This document shows positions 45,240 to 55,449 of a stretch of DNA of 64,000 bases, one piece after another. This stretch comes from Mesodorylaimus sp. YZB2_4 (lineage: Eukaryota > Nematoda > Enoplea > Dorylaimida > Dorylaimidae), in contig JASANH010001724.1 in NCBI GenBank assembly GCA_030248295.1, forward strand, positions 682,001 to 746,000. Reading direction: 5' to 3'. Every line of letters starts with the position of its first letter. Positions within the stretch are counted from its first letter, which is position 1. Position numbers and translations under genes: made by a program. A model generated the notes under the pieces. That model did not search any database and was not told the origin of the DNA. It saw only the letters and a list, made by a program, of their open reading frames with translations.

Positions 45240-46360
45240 GTATTGCTTGTTAATTCACCGTCTACACATGGTGCACCATATTCCGTCAAAGTACCCAGAT
45301 GGCTGGCTTCGTATCTTTGCGGCCTAACTCAACATGTGGTGATTGATGACTGCGCTTCGAGTATTGCGGCAGTCACTTCCAGCGTCCTTCAAGGAAGTAT
45401 CTTGGGACCATCATTGTTTGTTGCTCTTACTGATTCATTGTTCTTTGAATTTAAACTGTACAGTAGTTTCCACCTCTGCTCCTGCAGGTATACGTGGACG
45501 ATACGGGCCCTTTGCATTCTGATCACTGATCCGCCTGATCTTCGAAGATTCGCTCAGCCAGCGATCGGTGTCATATCTGCTTGGGTCGCCAAATTCGGTT
45601 TGGATTTCAATGTTATGAAATCGCAGGCTATTGTCTTCAAATATGGAAATGACCAAATTTCTCCACTGACTTTATTCCTTCGTGGTTATCCGCTGGACGA
45701 CCTTACCAAGGTAAAATATGCAGGCGTCATTATCTCAGCTGACATGGAATTCAGTGAGCACGTCTCTGCGGTTGTTAAAAAGTGCAATATTATGCTTGGT
45801 GTCCTCAGGTGCAAATTACGAAGGCATGTGTTACCTGGTGGAGCTTAAGAACGTGTACGCATCGTGTGAAGTCTGCCCTTGAATATGCTTATGTTGGGTG
45901 GGACCCGATTTTAAAGTCTGATATTGCACATTCACAACGTGCAAATTCTTATACACTTCGACTTTTTATGAACGATTTCATGGTTCTGTTTGAAACAAAT
46001 CTAGCATCAACTGACTGGTCATCTTTGTATGCTCGCAGAAAACTTTTAAAGCTTTGTCAGATTTATAAGTACTATCATGGTTCACGACTTTTTCAATGTG
46101 CGCTTTGTTCATAGGCGGAGTTTCGCACCAGAGAAAGGATCTCGTAAGATCATTATCTTGTCACGCCTATGCCATTTTATGAATCTTATAAGCTGCTTTT
46201 TGTATTCAGCGATTGAGCTATTGAATAATTTACCCAATGAAGTAGCTTTTTCAGATTTGTCGAATTTTAGATCTGTGTATCTAATAGACGTTTAAAATTG
46301 TAGTTCCTTTTCTCCGCGTTTTATACATTTGCAAGTGCGCCTATGCGTTTATGTATGAAT
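45240..46360 (+). mobile_element. decayed non-LTR retrotransposon (LINE), copy 2
   Basis: Same family as the copy at 3785. The order is WLASYLCGLTQHVVIDDCAS, VLQGSILGPSLFVALTDSLF (45280-45440), QPAIGVISAWVAKFGLDFN, LTKVKYAGVIISADMEFSEH (45555-45760), then in another frame SALEYAYVGWDPILKSDIAH and LRLFMNDFMVLFETN (45870-46000). Frame changes near 45470 and 45845 inactivate it, and the YADD box is lost as in copy 1. A terminal AATAAAG near 46359 may be its polyadenylation signal. Confidence 0.85.
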
Positions 46361-46799
46361 AAAGTATAACCTTTTACCAACAGTAATGCAAAACCTTATG
46401 ACTCTAAACCAAAACAATTTTTAATTTTGCTCGTATTCCATGCATTCTTGCATCAAATAACACTGATCTTGCAAATCCACAGTCAGACATCGGCATCGAA
46501 AGCTTGACATATCCCACAAGCAAAGTTCCTCTAATAATTTTACACGCTTGAATGAATTGCCATATGGCCTGTCATATCTTTCAATACAGTCACATAGCAA
46601 CAAAGCAGGCTTCGGTAATTCATCGAAGATAGTACCAAGAACCTTAAAAATTCTCCCCAAAGCGAGAAAGGTCTCTTCAAAGAAAAAATCGATCTATCCA
46701 TCGAAAGCTGCGCAGATAGGCCGAGATTACAAGAATAAGAGAGTAGGGTATGAGAACAAGTCTCTTTATTTTATGAAGTCTTGCATCTTCTTGTTCCAG
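46361..46799. other. possible upstream exon region
   Basis: A plus-strand frame over 46620-46735 reads a basic segment (KILPKARKVSSKKKS, IGRDYKNKR). It ends near a donor-like GTAGGGTATG and could be an exon preceding the candidate at 46800, but the phases do not fit cleanly. Confidence 0.2.
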
Positions 46800-47071
46800 T
46801 TTGGTATTGGCACATTCGTTCTATGCATTGGGATCTTTTGGATCGACAGCATGATACTGAGCATGGGAAAGTTTCGGATACGTGGTCTATTTGGGACGAG
46901 TGTGATATCGCATATGATCAGAAGGATTTCGAAAAAGAATTTGATGGCTCCTTCATGCTAAGGCGAGTTGTGAAATTGGAAGGACTGTTGAAATTGGCTT
47001 TGAAAGACGGCGAAGGGGCCGTCGCTGCTTTAAAAGATCGCTATGATGTTTGGGGTAATGTTTTAGAATGA
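46800..47071 (+). CDS. candidate terminal exon, family unknown
   Basis: A strong acceptor (TCTTGTTCCAG) opens a frame encoding YWHIRSMHWDLLDRQHD, a Trp/acidic stretch (TWSIWDECDIAYDQKD), an amphipathic helix (LRRVVKLEGLLKLALKDGE) and a stop at 47069. Composition is convincingly protein-like. The partner exon is not established and the family is unknown; it could belong to a transposon. Confidence 0.35.
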
Positions 47072-47439
47072 GAAGCTAGATAGGTTTTTTGAGGCGTCAT
47101 AGCGTAATTATAAAAGGATTTTTGAGCTCTTTAAAAGTTTTTCCAAAAAGTTTTCGAGCTTTAAAAGTTGGTAATTTGTCTTTTTTTGAAGCTAGCTTTT
47201 GCAAGTAATTTGTGAATTCGATAATGAAAATTTTTTGAGAATTCTGCATTTTTTTGATGGCGTGGCGTACTTGTTATTTTCTGCTCTTGCACTTGTGTGC
47301 CAGTCTTGCCAGTCTTGCCAGTAAACCTGCCATGAGTCTCCCAATGTGCCTGCCATATTATTCCCTTCTGGATGCGTGGTAATAAAGTTAGATTAGTGGA
47401 TAATGAAAATTGGCTTATTAAACATCTTTGAGGGGGGGT

Positions 47440-47645
47440 GTTTGGGCAGTATGTGGGGTTTCATCTTGTCAAGATCTGGTCGCGAGATGTGCAATTATCT
47501 TGCCAAGAATCTTGGTAAGCCAACAAATCTTAGCAAGATCTTACCAGGTGTAGTGGCAAGGTCTTGGTACCATCTTTGTTTGTTGCTCTTACTGATTCAA
47601 ACACCAATGCTTTTGCCAAGGAACTTGCCAAGATTTAAAGAAATG
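47440..47645. repeat. palindromic CTTGCCAAGA array
   Basis: About eight copies of the palindromic core CTTGCCAAGA or variants such as CTTGGTAAG and AGCAAGATCTTACC occur within 200 bp. Between them lies about 35 bp nearly identical to the LINE segment at 45410-45440 (TTTGTTTGTTGCTCTTACTG), so the array has landed in or captured a LINE piece. AAGATCTTTGC and GATCTTGGTCAGA near 44828-44888 may be a relic of the same motif. Confidence 0.5.
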
Positions 47646-47991
47646 GAAAATGCGGGGTCACGTGTGTTTGAGTGAAAGAGCAGCTTCTTGACGCTGGTCT
47701 TTGCTCATGTACGCTCCTTGAATAATCAAGCTTACAGAGAATGACCAAACAATTAGCTATATTTAGTCATTTTGATCAGCCTTCGTGAAATAGTTCTAAC
47801 TATGCAAAGTATGACCCCTGCAACGAACTCTTTTCAATTTCAAGTCCATTATTTCGGCTTGTGCGATATCTTATTTTGTGAGCTTGATGGACAATGCCTG
47901 TTGTTCTTGCCCCAAACGTGTGACTAGCATCGAAGGTGTTCAGCTGCGGAAACTTGACATCATTTCCTTCAACCTTTTGGAAGAGTTCAAC

Positions 47992-48951
47992 ATGGATTCG
48001 GCTTACGAAAGTGTACAAAATCGATCAATCTTTTTGATGAAGACGACACTGATGCCAAACGCTTTTTTCATTCCCTTGGGGGTATGTGCAGTGGTCTTTA
48101 ACGTATTTATCATTCTTATTATATTTTTTTCAAAGTTATTGCACACTAAATGTTTCTTGCTGCTAGCTGCGAACGCTGTGGGCGATCTGTTGCTTGGTAT
48201 TGGATATCTGAGTAATGGTTCAGTCCGAGTGTACAGACATCTTCTCGGCCAGGGTGAGCTAGTCAACATGTTCCAGTGCTGTCTGGAAGTGTCCGTCATA
48301 ACTTTCGCCCAACTGTTTTCACTGGCCATGGCGTTCGTATTGGTTTTGGATCGTGTCCTGGCTACGTTCTGGCCGCTAAAATATAGGAATTGGACATGTC
48401 GCCAGTCGACAGTCCCTTTCGTCATTGGCGCATACTTGTTTGCAATGATTCAACTAGCGGTGCATTTCCAAAATTCGTGGTCAGGAAGAAATATTATTTT
48501 GGTCAGCTGTGGAATCGAAGATACAGTATTCCCGTCAACCCTGTCCACAATGACCACGTTCCAAATGTCGGTATCTGGCTCCATCATATTCATGAATTTT
48601 CTGCAGGCGTTCGGAGTATGGAAGCAGCAAAAGAAAATTCAAGCCGCTGCTGCAACATTTACCGAGGCCAACCAAATACGGTCAGCTGCTGAGGCAAAGA
48701 TAGCACGTGCAGTGAGTGTAATTGTCATCACTCACATCTTCACTCACCTCGGAGGCAGGCTGGTCATAGTCTTTATGGCAATGTATTCGGATGACGTAGG
48801 CAAAGCCCTGACCAATCGATACGCCAGACAAGTCGTGGTCCTCAATGCAGCTACGCATTTTTTTGTTCTCTTCGCTATTAGCAGTCATTTTCGCTTAGCT
48901 GCGGCAAAATTTTTTACAAAATGTCAACAACCGGCTGCTGAAACCAGCTGA
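47992..48951 (+). CDS. srsx-like 7TM chemoreceptor 2, intronless
   Basis: 319 residues from the ATG at 47992 (MDSAYESVQNRSIFLMKTTL), chosen because it matches the start of receptor 1; the frame is open 38 codons further upstream. The segments match receptor 1 one for one: FFIPLGVCAVVFNVFIIL, LLLAANAVGDLLLGIGYL, LFSLAMAFVLVLDRVLATF, STVPFVIGAYLFAMIQL, CGIEDTVFPSTLSTMTTFQM (identical to receptor 1), VIVITHIFTHLGGRLVIVF, and VLNAATHFFVLFAISSHFR. Close paralogy with synonymous divergence implies an old duplication or strong amino-acid constraint on the loop before segment 5. Base composition is far more AT-rich than receptor 1. It lies 5.1 kb downstream of receptor 1 on the same strand, the LINE between them. 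Confidence 0.86.
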   Translation: MDSAYESVQNRSIFLMKTTLMPNAFFIPLGVCAVVFNVFIILIIFFSKLLHTKCFLLLAANAVGDLLLGIGYLSNGSVRVYRHLLGQGELVNMFQCCLEVSVITFAQLFSLAMAFVLVLDRVLATFWPLKYRNWTCRQSTVPFVIGAYLFAMIQLAVHFQNSWSGRNIILVSCGIEDTVFPSTLSTMTTFQMSVSGSIIFMNFLQAFGVWKQQKKIQAAAATFTEANQIRSAAEAKIARAVSVIVITHIFTHLGGRLVIVFMAMYSDDVGKALTNRYARQVVVLNAATHFFVLFAISSHFRLAAAKFFTKCQQPAAETS

Positions 48952-49596
48952 AAACAATATTGCCAGGCAATATAGGCAACATGCCGAAGAATTCCGTTGG
49001 CAATATCGTTTTCAAAAACTTTTCGCAGTTGAACTCCTTAAAATATCAATGTCCATATTTTAGCCAATTTAGTAGCCTTGAAAAAATTGTTGAATACTAA
49101 TTCAATTCAAGTCATTTTCCGTCCATCCCTAGGAGCTGGTACCGTGTTTTTCCAATATTTTTGCGTCTGGTCAGGATGGCATTGTGCTGACTTGCCTGCA
49201 GTAGAGCTGGACAAATATTAAGTGAAACGCTAATAAAATCATACGTCATCAATCCATGCTTTGGAGGGCGGGAGAGCAGGAATTTGGTCCGCACAGAGGA
49301 TAAGCAGACTATGGTTGTGAAGGCGAGCATTGCAAGTCTGAAACTAAAACTTGTGAAGCTGTGACAGGAGTTGTGAAGTACAATGCAATAAAAAGTTTTC
49401 TGTCCTGGTGTCAGACAGTCATCGTCAACGAAAATTCACTCTTCGCGTCATTTTGCCGGCTAACGGCTAGAATAATAACTGCCTGGTACCCCTAGGGTGC
49501 AATGTATTTGTTTGGGCCTTGGGTAAAGAGACTGCGTTACTCTGGTAGAATGGCCATTTTGCATTTAGCTGGTCAGCATGCCAACATACCTACGCT
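48952..49596. other. intergenic
   Basis: Contains AATAAA near 49386, which may serve receptor 2. No gene is recognised. Confidence 0.3.
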
Positions 49597-49930
49597 AGGC
49601 TGTGCGGAGACCAGCGTACAGCAGGGTCCCCCTGTGTGTCTCCACTACGAGCACCACTGGCCCTATAGACCAGACACCAATTTGCTCGTGCAATGGCGGA
49701 TTGGCTGTGAATTGTGTTTCTGCTCGATAGCCGAGACTGTCTCGTCGTTTGGCTTCCATCCGGAGCACCTAGATGGTATTAGGTGACGCCAGGCGTGGCC
49801 AGCGTGGTTCATGGCTCGCAAACCGACTTCTTTTACCGGGTATTGAACCCGGGACGAGCCCAGCCGCTCGCTACAATGCAGCAGATAAACGCCGAACCAC
49901 TGCTGCACTGGTCGCGTACTGGCGCTGTGG
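49597..49930 (-). repeat. tRNA-derived SINE, family A, long copy
   Basis: On the minus strand the head has CCCGGGTTCAATACCCGG, then TTTGCGAGCCATGAAC, AGGTGCTCCGGATGGAAGCC, AGTCTCGGCTATCGAGCA and AGTGGAGACACACAG. It parallels the 21295 copy along its whole length. Confidence 0.78.
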
Positions 49931-51403
49931 TACGGTGGCTTTTGTACACTCATCTATAGCTGATGCGTGAGAAAAAAAACTGGTCATTTCTCGACAGGCT
50001 GTAAAACTAGTTTATGGATTCTAAAGGTACGTTAGAAGGATGACGGTGTTGACAATGGTAGCCTAATCACTTCCTTCGCGCGCCTGTGCCCGCTCATATT
50101 CGTGTATGACCAGTTCCACGTACCACGATTATATTCAGCTCGCAATCAGTAAACGACACCGCGCTCAAACGCACAGCCAGAAAATGGAGCTGCATTTTGC
50201 GTGTCTCAGTTTTCTGCTGTTTGCGTAAAGTGAGACCGCATGCGTACAGCAGTGCATGCGTAGCATGTATCGGCACTGTAGGCACTGTGCTACGCGGCTA
50301 ATGATCACTAGGGCCGCGGCAACACCTTATTTATGTACCGGTAGTTTGTATTTGTGCCTTGTCAGACTTATTTAGCATATGCCTTAAATCAGATTAGATT
50401 CGATTTTTATAGTTGGTGGCCTTATCAGATCTTTTTAGCTTATTTTTAGTATTTGACTTGCAGCGTCGATACGACTTGCATTGAGAGCGCATGAGTTGCT
50501 GACTCATTGACAGTGTGAAAGATAACTATTACCTTGTTTTAGAATGTTCAGTTTCTTTAGTGTAGGCGTCATGGCGCAGTCAGCGTTACTGAAATCCTTG
50601 GCTCGCCCTAGGATAGAACTAGGGCTGACCAGAGGATGGCTCAAGCCACAGGAACCAACCCACGCACTCCACGGACACTTCTAGACATGCTTTACTATCC
50701 CACCCCGAGAAGGCCGTGTAGACTCACAATTCAGGGAGCAGCCGCACGTGCCGGCCGTCAAAGGGGTTCTGACGGACCTGAGCCTGAAGTGCTCACAGAG
50801 CAAGTTCGGACCAGGAACTCAAGACTAGTTCTCTACCGATGCCTGCAATCAGACCAGTCACTTGACCTCGCCCTCGCTCTCGGTCTCGTGCTGGCCTTAA
50901 CTTAGGAGAGGCGGACCGGTTCCCTGAACCAGTGCACTCATAGGCCAGAGGGCATAGCACATGCCCAGAATTCTGCAATGAATTCTGCAATTACCATAAA
51001 TTCTGCAATGAGTAGAAAAAGTTCAGAAAGCTTTTGACGTTTCGGCCGTTTCTCACTAATGACATGTACATACAATGGGCTTACTGAAACCTCAGTGTAA
51101 AGGTGCCAATTTTTTGATTCCCCAAGAAGTCGATGAAACTAACGAGTTCTTGACAGAAACATGTTGTCTTCGTTTTATCCCAAGCAACAAAGGAGTTCCA
51201 CTTTGCATTTTAACTTAGTTAAGTGGTAAGCATAGTCTAATGCAATATCCATTCCTAAAAATTTTCGTGCGTCTCTTCCCATTTTAATGATAACATCGGC
51301 CCATTTTTAATTTGCATTCCAAATGATATGACGGGGAATACAGTACGTACGTGTACGTCGAATATAAATGGGGCTCCTCTCGTTTAGCTTTTAATGGCGA
51401 GAC
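49931..51403. other. intergenic, upstream of receptor 3
   Basis: No gene is recognised. GAATTCTGCAAT occurs three times at 50979-51008 as a short direct repeat. A TATA-like GAATATAAATGG lies at 51359, about 70 bp before the preferred receptor start. Confidence 0.35.
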
Positions 51404-51430
51404 ATGAGTCGGTCGGTGCTCCAACCAAAC

Positions 51431-52477
51431 ATGGCCAGTTCTAATCAGAATTCTACGACCATGGAAGATCTGTCGAGATCCAAACACATTCTGGACTCCA
51501 CACTTGTGCCAAATACCCTTTTCATTCCTTTGGGCGTGGCGGCCATGGTCGTCAATCTCATCACCGTCATTGTCATCAAAAAGTCGAAGAAACTTCACAC
51601 GAAATGCTTTGTTCTGCTGGCGGCGAATGCGGTGGCTGATTTCACGATGGGGGCTGGCTATGTGTCTGCTGGCAGTGTCCGCATATATCGATATCGGATG
51701 GGTCATGGGGAATTGATGACGAGATGGCGATGCGCCTGGGAAGTCTGCCTGATCACCTACGCTCAGATGATAACGCTGGGCATGGCCATGGCCTTGGTCG
51801 TGGACCGACTGCTGGCCACATTCTGCTCCTACAAGTACAAGTCGTGGGGCTACAAGCAGCTGACTCTGCCCCTCGTCATTTCGGCGAACGTGTTCGGTCT
51901 GATGATTATCGGAGTCCATTTCGTGGATTCGGCTGGGGACCCGGACACTGTGCTCCTCAGCTGCGGCATCGAGGACAGTGTTTCGCGGAGCAACTTAACA
52001 GTGCTTATAATCATCCAGATCAGTGTGTCCCTGATGGTGATCCTACTTAATGGTCTATTAGCTCACGGAGTACGAAAGAATAAGCTAAAAATCCGAAATG
52101 CTTCTTCTAGCCAGTGCATGGGAGTGCAGGCTCACGAAGAAGCTAAAAAGCATCAAAAAGAAATAAAAATCTTCAAGGCTGTCACAGTTATTGCCCTATT
52201 GCACGTGGTGACGCACTTGACTGGTCGCATCATAATTTTTGTGGTAGCAACCTCTTGCGAACAAGAAGCAAGCAGTCGGCTGGCCAATCGATGCGGCAGA
52301 GCATTATCCCTGGTAAACAGCGTCCTGCACTTTTTCCTGCTCTTAAAGATGAGCTCTGATTTTCGCGCTGGAGCATCACAGTTGCTCTCGAGCATTGCAC
52401 AATCGTTGAATCATTTGTTCACACCAACACGAAATGTTGAAGCGATTGCACAGGGCTGCGTCACGGAGAGATTTTAG
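51431..52477 (+). CDS. srsx-like 7TM chemoreceptor 3, intronless
   Basis: 348 residues from the ATG at 51431 (MASSNQNSTTMEDLSRSKHI), preferred because the glycosylation-site N terminus and length match its paralogues; an in-frame ATG at 51404 would add nine residues. Segments: LFIPLGVAAMVVNLITVIVI, LLAANAVADFTMGAGYVSAG, MITLGMAMALVVDRLLATF, LTLPLVISANVFGLMIIG, CGIEDSVSRSNLTVLIIIQ, TVIALLHVVTHLTGRIIIF, LVNSVLHFFLLLKMSSDFR. It shares VPNTLFIPLG, the DRxLAT motif and the CGIED loop with receptors 1 and 2 but is more distant. The C tail is about 40 residues longer. It completes a plus-strand trio spaced 5.1 and 2.5 kb apart. Confidence 0.86.
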   Translation: MASSNQNSTTMEDLSRSKHILDSTLVPNTLFIPLGVAAMVVNLITVIVIKKSKKLHTKCFVLLAANAVADFTMGAGYVSAGSVRIYRYRMGHGELMTRWRCAWEVCLITYAQMITLGMAMALVVDRLLATFCSYKYKSWGYKQLTLPLVISANVFGLMIIGVHFVDSAGDPDTVLLSCGIEDSVSRSNLTVLIIIQISVSLMVILLNGLLAHGVRKNKLKIRNASSSQCMGVQAHEEAKKHQKEIKIFKAVTVIALLHVVTHLTGRIIIFVVATSCEQEASSRLANRCGRALSLVNSVLHFFLLLKMSSDFRAGASQLLSSIAQSLNHLFTPTRNVEAIAQGCVTERF

Positions 52478-53139
52478 ACGGGGCTGAAGGTCAGTCCAAT
52501 AAGGTGCTGTCTGATTATGTTAATGCGCAATGTTGAGACTAGCACAAAATGTAAAACTGATTATTTTCATGACGTCCGTCACAAATTTCTTGTTTATATT
52601 CGACTCGTTGTAAATTGATATTGTCCTCAAATTTCTAGCATATGAAGATAACCTCATGCTTAAAGGCCAGATTATGAGAAGGCTGTCACCGTCCATACGT
52701 TGATGAAACTAATTAGGTTACAAAAAAGGTTGTCACCAGTCCTCGACTTACCCCTGCATGGACTACCGAATTCTCACGACAGTCACTTGCACACATTGAG
52801 GATATACCACTTCCTGTTTCTTTCTTATTCCATGTGGCTGGTAAGCCATTACGAGTGAGAGAGCATAATCGATCACCCCAGGCTGGGAAACGTCAACCCT
52901 CAGGGTGATGTTTCAGCTGCAGATATACTCCTCGTCCCACGACAATGCGCGTAGCCAAAAAAAATCAAGAGGAATCTCGCACTAATGATTAGCAACAGCA
53001 CCCTGAAGACAAAAAAACAACACTCTAAAAAAAGGTCAAGGAAGCTCTTGTCGTCTAATAATAACGAGCCGGATATCGGAGGCGTCGCCAACTGATCATC
53101 AGTGGCGATAGCCTAAAGTCCTGAGAATTTTTGAACTCT
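52478..53139. other. intergenic; short repeat shared with 7.8 kb
   Basis: GATGTTTCAGCTGCAGATAT near 52904 echoes the sequence near 7780. A 63-codon hydrophobic minus-strand ORF (52900-53091) has no support as a gene. Confidence 0.3.
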
Positions 53140-53410
53140 TGCATTGTAAGGAAGCCGAGCGTTGAGAAAAACACGCACGGTCCTTTAAAACTTGGTTTTT
53201 CGATTTTAGGCTGCGAGTTTAACACTCGGGTTTGGGGAAAAAGTCAAGAAGCATTAATAACATTCCCGGGACTTTAGGCGCTGACCACTGCTGACCGATT
53301 GGTCAGACGCCCCTAATATTTTTCAGATAGCTTTATTTTGCACCCCGGAACAAATCACAATTTTTGGTTTCGTTGAGTTCGACGCAACGGTTGGCAAGGC
53401 TGCCTTGTCA
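53140..53410. repeat. partial copy of the 14130 inverted-repeat element
   Basis: Contains AGCGTTGAGAAAAACA, GGGACTTTAGGCGCTGACCA and TGGTCAGACGCCCCTAATAT in the same order as one half of the 14130-14576 element. The left arm is missing. Confidence 0.6.
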
Positions 53411-53530
53411 TATTTCGCAAATGCTTGGAGTTGGACAACAGAAATAACGCTATTGGTGAGGAGTACATAAAAGCGGACATATCCGTTTTTATAAAAAAAT
53501 TGAAGTAATGTCAAAGTCGTTTATGAGCAC

Positions 53531-53573
53531 CATGGATCTTCTTTACTTTATCAGTTTGTAAAGTAGATCCATG
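53531..53573. repeat. 16-bp hairpin with one mismatch
   Basis: CATGGATCTTCTTTAC (53531-53546) pairs with GTAAAGTAGATCCATG (53558-53573) around an 11-base loop. Confidence 0.65.
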
Positions 53574-53708
53574 ACGAGCAGTGTGGCTTAGAGAGACGCT
53601 TCTTGCGCCATGGCATCATGATAATACTGTAAATACTCTATGTTTATCATGGGGAGCATCCTTTTGAAAAAGCTTGATGCGTTATGGTTGCTCAAAAAAT
53701 CACATGTA

Positions 53709-53782
53709 TTTCGCATGATCCGATCCGAAACTCATCCGATCTGACCCGATCTGAAATTTTTCCATCCGATCCGATCCGGTCG
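53709..53782. repeat. CCGATC motif array
   Basis: Roughly seven copies of GATCCGATCC or CCGATCTG occur in 75 bp, ending GGTCGTGACCCTG. It resembles one end of the motif-array elements, but I find no matching inverted partner, so it may be a truncated copy. Confidence 0.5.
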
Positions 53783-54012
53783 TGACCCTGAGTTGAACTC
53801 TGGCTGTCTGAGAGCTTGGTGAAGTTCTCTCTGCACGCCTAGCGGTGGGTGACTCACTTGTAATCCCAACGGGATCGATAAACGAGGAGAGGCCTTATGG
53901 GATCTCGAGACCGGCTGTCCTCACGGGGCACGGGCTGGGTATGGTTGCCCCACGGGGTAACCACCGATATCGTCGCTACCCCTCGATGTCGGTGGCTACC
54001 CTGTGGGGCAGC
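53783..54012. repeat. SINE-tail fragment and 29-bp hairpin
   Basis: 53845-53860 has GGTGGGTGACTCAC from the family A SINE body. Next, 53944-53972 (GTTGCCCCACGGGGTAACCA at its start) pairs with 53984-54012 with four mismatches around an 11-base loop. The hairpin size is within the microRNA-precursor range but composition is very GC-rich. Confidence 0.45.
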
Positions 54013-54209
54013 GACTATCACGCACCCTTGCCCGGCATGCATGCCGGATTGAGCCTAATCGATGGCAAGATAGGGTCAACTGAGAAGCCCCCCTAGCCCG
54101 CGGGTAAAGGGCCAAAAATCGACTCTTCCCTGGACCGACCAGGACAGGTGAAAAAAACACTTCGCAGTTTATTCATATCCCGTGGTGACATGAGAATGGT
54201 TGCTTTACT

Positions 54210-54226
54210 CCCCCCCCCCCCCCCCC
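54210..54226 (+). repeat. C17 homopolymer
   Basis: Seventeen consecutive C bases, about 170 bp beyond the 3' limit of the 54.4-kb receptor fragment. Confidence 0.95.
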
Positions 54227-54395
54227 ACACCCTCACACCGCTTAACTGTAAGCAGCTGTGTGATCTGCTATTTACACTGCAGCAGGTTACAGTACGCCTC
54301 ACTGTTTATGCCTTATCGGAAGCAGTCAAGCCTGCTTCTTACATCGAGTCAGTACAACCGTTTCCTAACAGATGGGAAGCATAGAAAGCACTTAC

Positions 54396-54605
54396 CTTAA
54401 TATATGTTGCGTAAGATGTGTCCTTGTGATGGCTATCCATCTACTGAAGGCGATGAAAACGAACAAGATGCAATTAGCGTACCAAGCATTCAGACATATG
54501 AACGACATGAGCCGACCGACAGAGCGATTCTGGCAGCCAGTGACTATGGTGATACCAGAGTATGGACCGAGCGCCACCAACTCGATCGAATCAGCGAAAT
54601 TTTCG
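54396..54605 (-). pseudogene. truncated 7TM receptor fragment (minus cluster)
   Basis: The minus frame reads NFADSIELVALGPYSGITIV, then SFICLNAWYANCILFVFIAF and SRWIAITRTHLTQHIL, matching the second half of exon 1 of the receptors at 58637 and 61248. The exon 1 donor (AAG|GTAAGT at 54395) is intact, but the N-terminal membrane segment is replaced by unrelated sequence beyond ~54605 and no exon 2 is found downstream. It is a 5'- and 3'-truncated relic of the cluster. Confidence 0.8.
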
Positions 54606-55296
54606 GAAACATTCTCGCTCCGTCGGGTCTTTTTTGCAAAAAAATTCAGAACTAGAAGCCTGGAAGACGGAACCGAAGCCAATAACCTGAACAGCGGGTT
54701 CAGAAGAGCCCTGCGAGTGTTTCTCAACTCTCTGTCGCATCGCAACACACGAACTTAAGAAACCCGCAAGATTTTAGGAGCTGACCGCTGCTGACCAGCT
54801 GGCAATAAGAACCAAATATTTTCAGTAGAGCTTTATCCACGCAAGAAACTTGGGAATTATCGAATAAGCATGTAAAGTTCAACTTACCGGCTGGCAAAGC
54901 TTTCTTAGATCAAGAAGATGTAACTTTAAAATGTTTGTAATAAAATCATGGAAATTGAAGAAACCCTTTTTCATATACTGTAGGTAGTTTTTTTTATTTT
55001 TAATCATGCCGGCTGCTTTTCAACATGGACCTCGCCTAGCTTATAACTCTTTCACTTGGCGCTAGCCTGCAGGAAATGATGAAGCACTACAATATTCGTA
55101 AAGATTTTGTAACTTCTCTCCTCATTTGGACCAAAGTTTGAATGGATCGACTTTTTACGATGACTAGCTTTTTAAGGATAACAAAATTCACCTCCAACTC
55201 GCGACTAAGATGATTCGAACCGGCAATGCGTCTAGCTGCGTTCCGTTTCTCTTTGAGATCTGCCGAACATCCGCATACAGATTACTAATTTTCAAA
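54606..55296. other. intergenic with a partial repeat
   Basis: 54768-54905 is a further partial copy of the 14130-type element (AGGAGCTGACCGCTGCTGAC, CAGTAGAGCTTTAT). No gene is recognised. Confidence 0.35.
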
Positions 55297-55449
55297 AGCG
55301 TAGTAACTCTAAAACTGAACGGAACTGATTCTAAAAAGATTCAGTTACAGTTAAATCTAGTTTTGGCGAGGAGATTGAGTTTCAGTTTCAGTTACAGTTA
55401 ACTGAATTTAAAAGATTCAGTTTAAGTTTCAGTTAACTGTAACAACGCT
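55297..55449. mobile_element. inverted-repeat element with CAGTTA arrays (153 bp)
   Basis: Ends AGCGTAGTAAC and GTAACAACGCT are inverted with two mismatches. The interior is mostly TTCAGTT, CAGTTACAGTTA and their complements. No target duplication is found. Confidence 0.6.
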
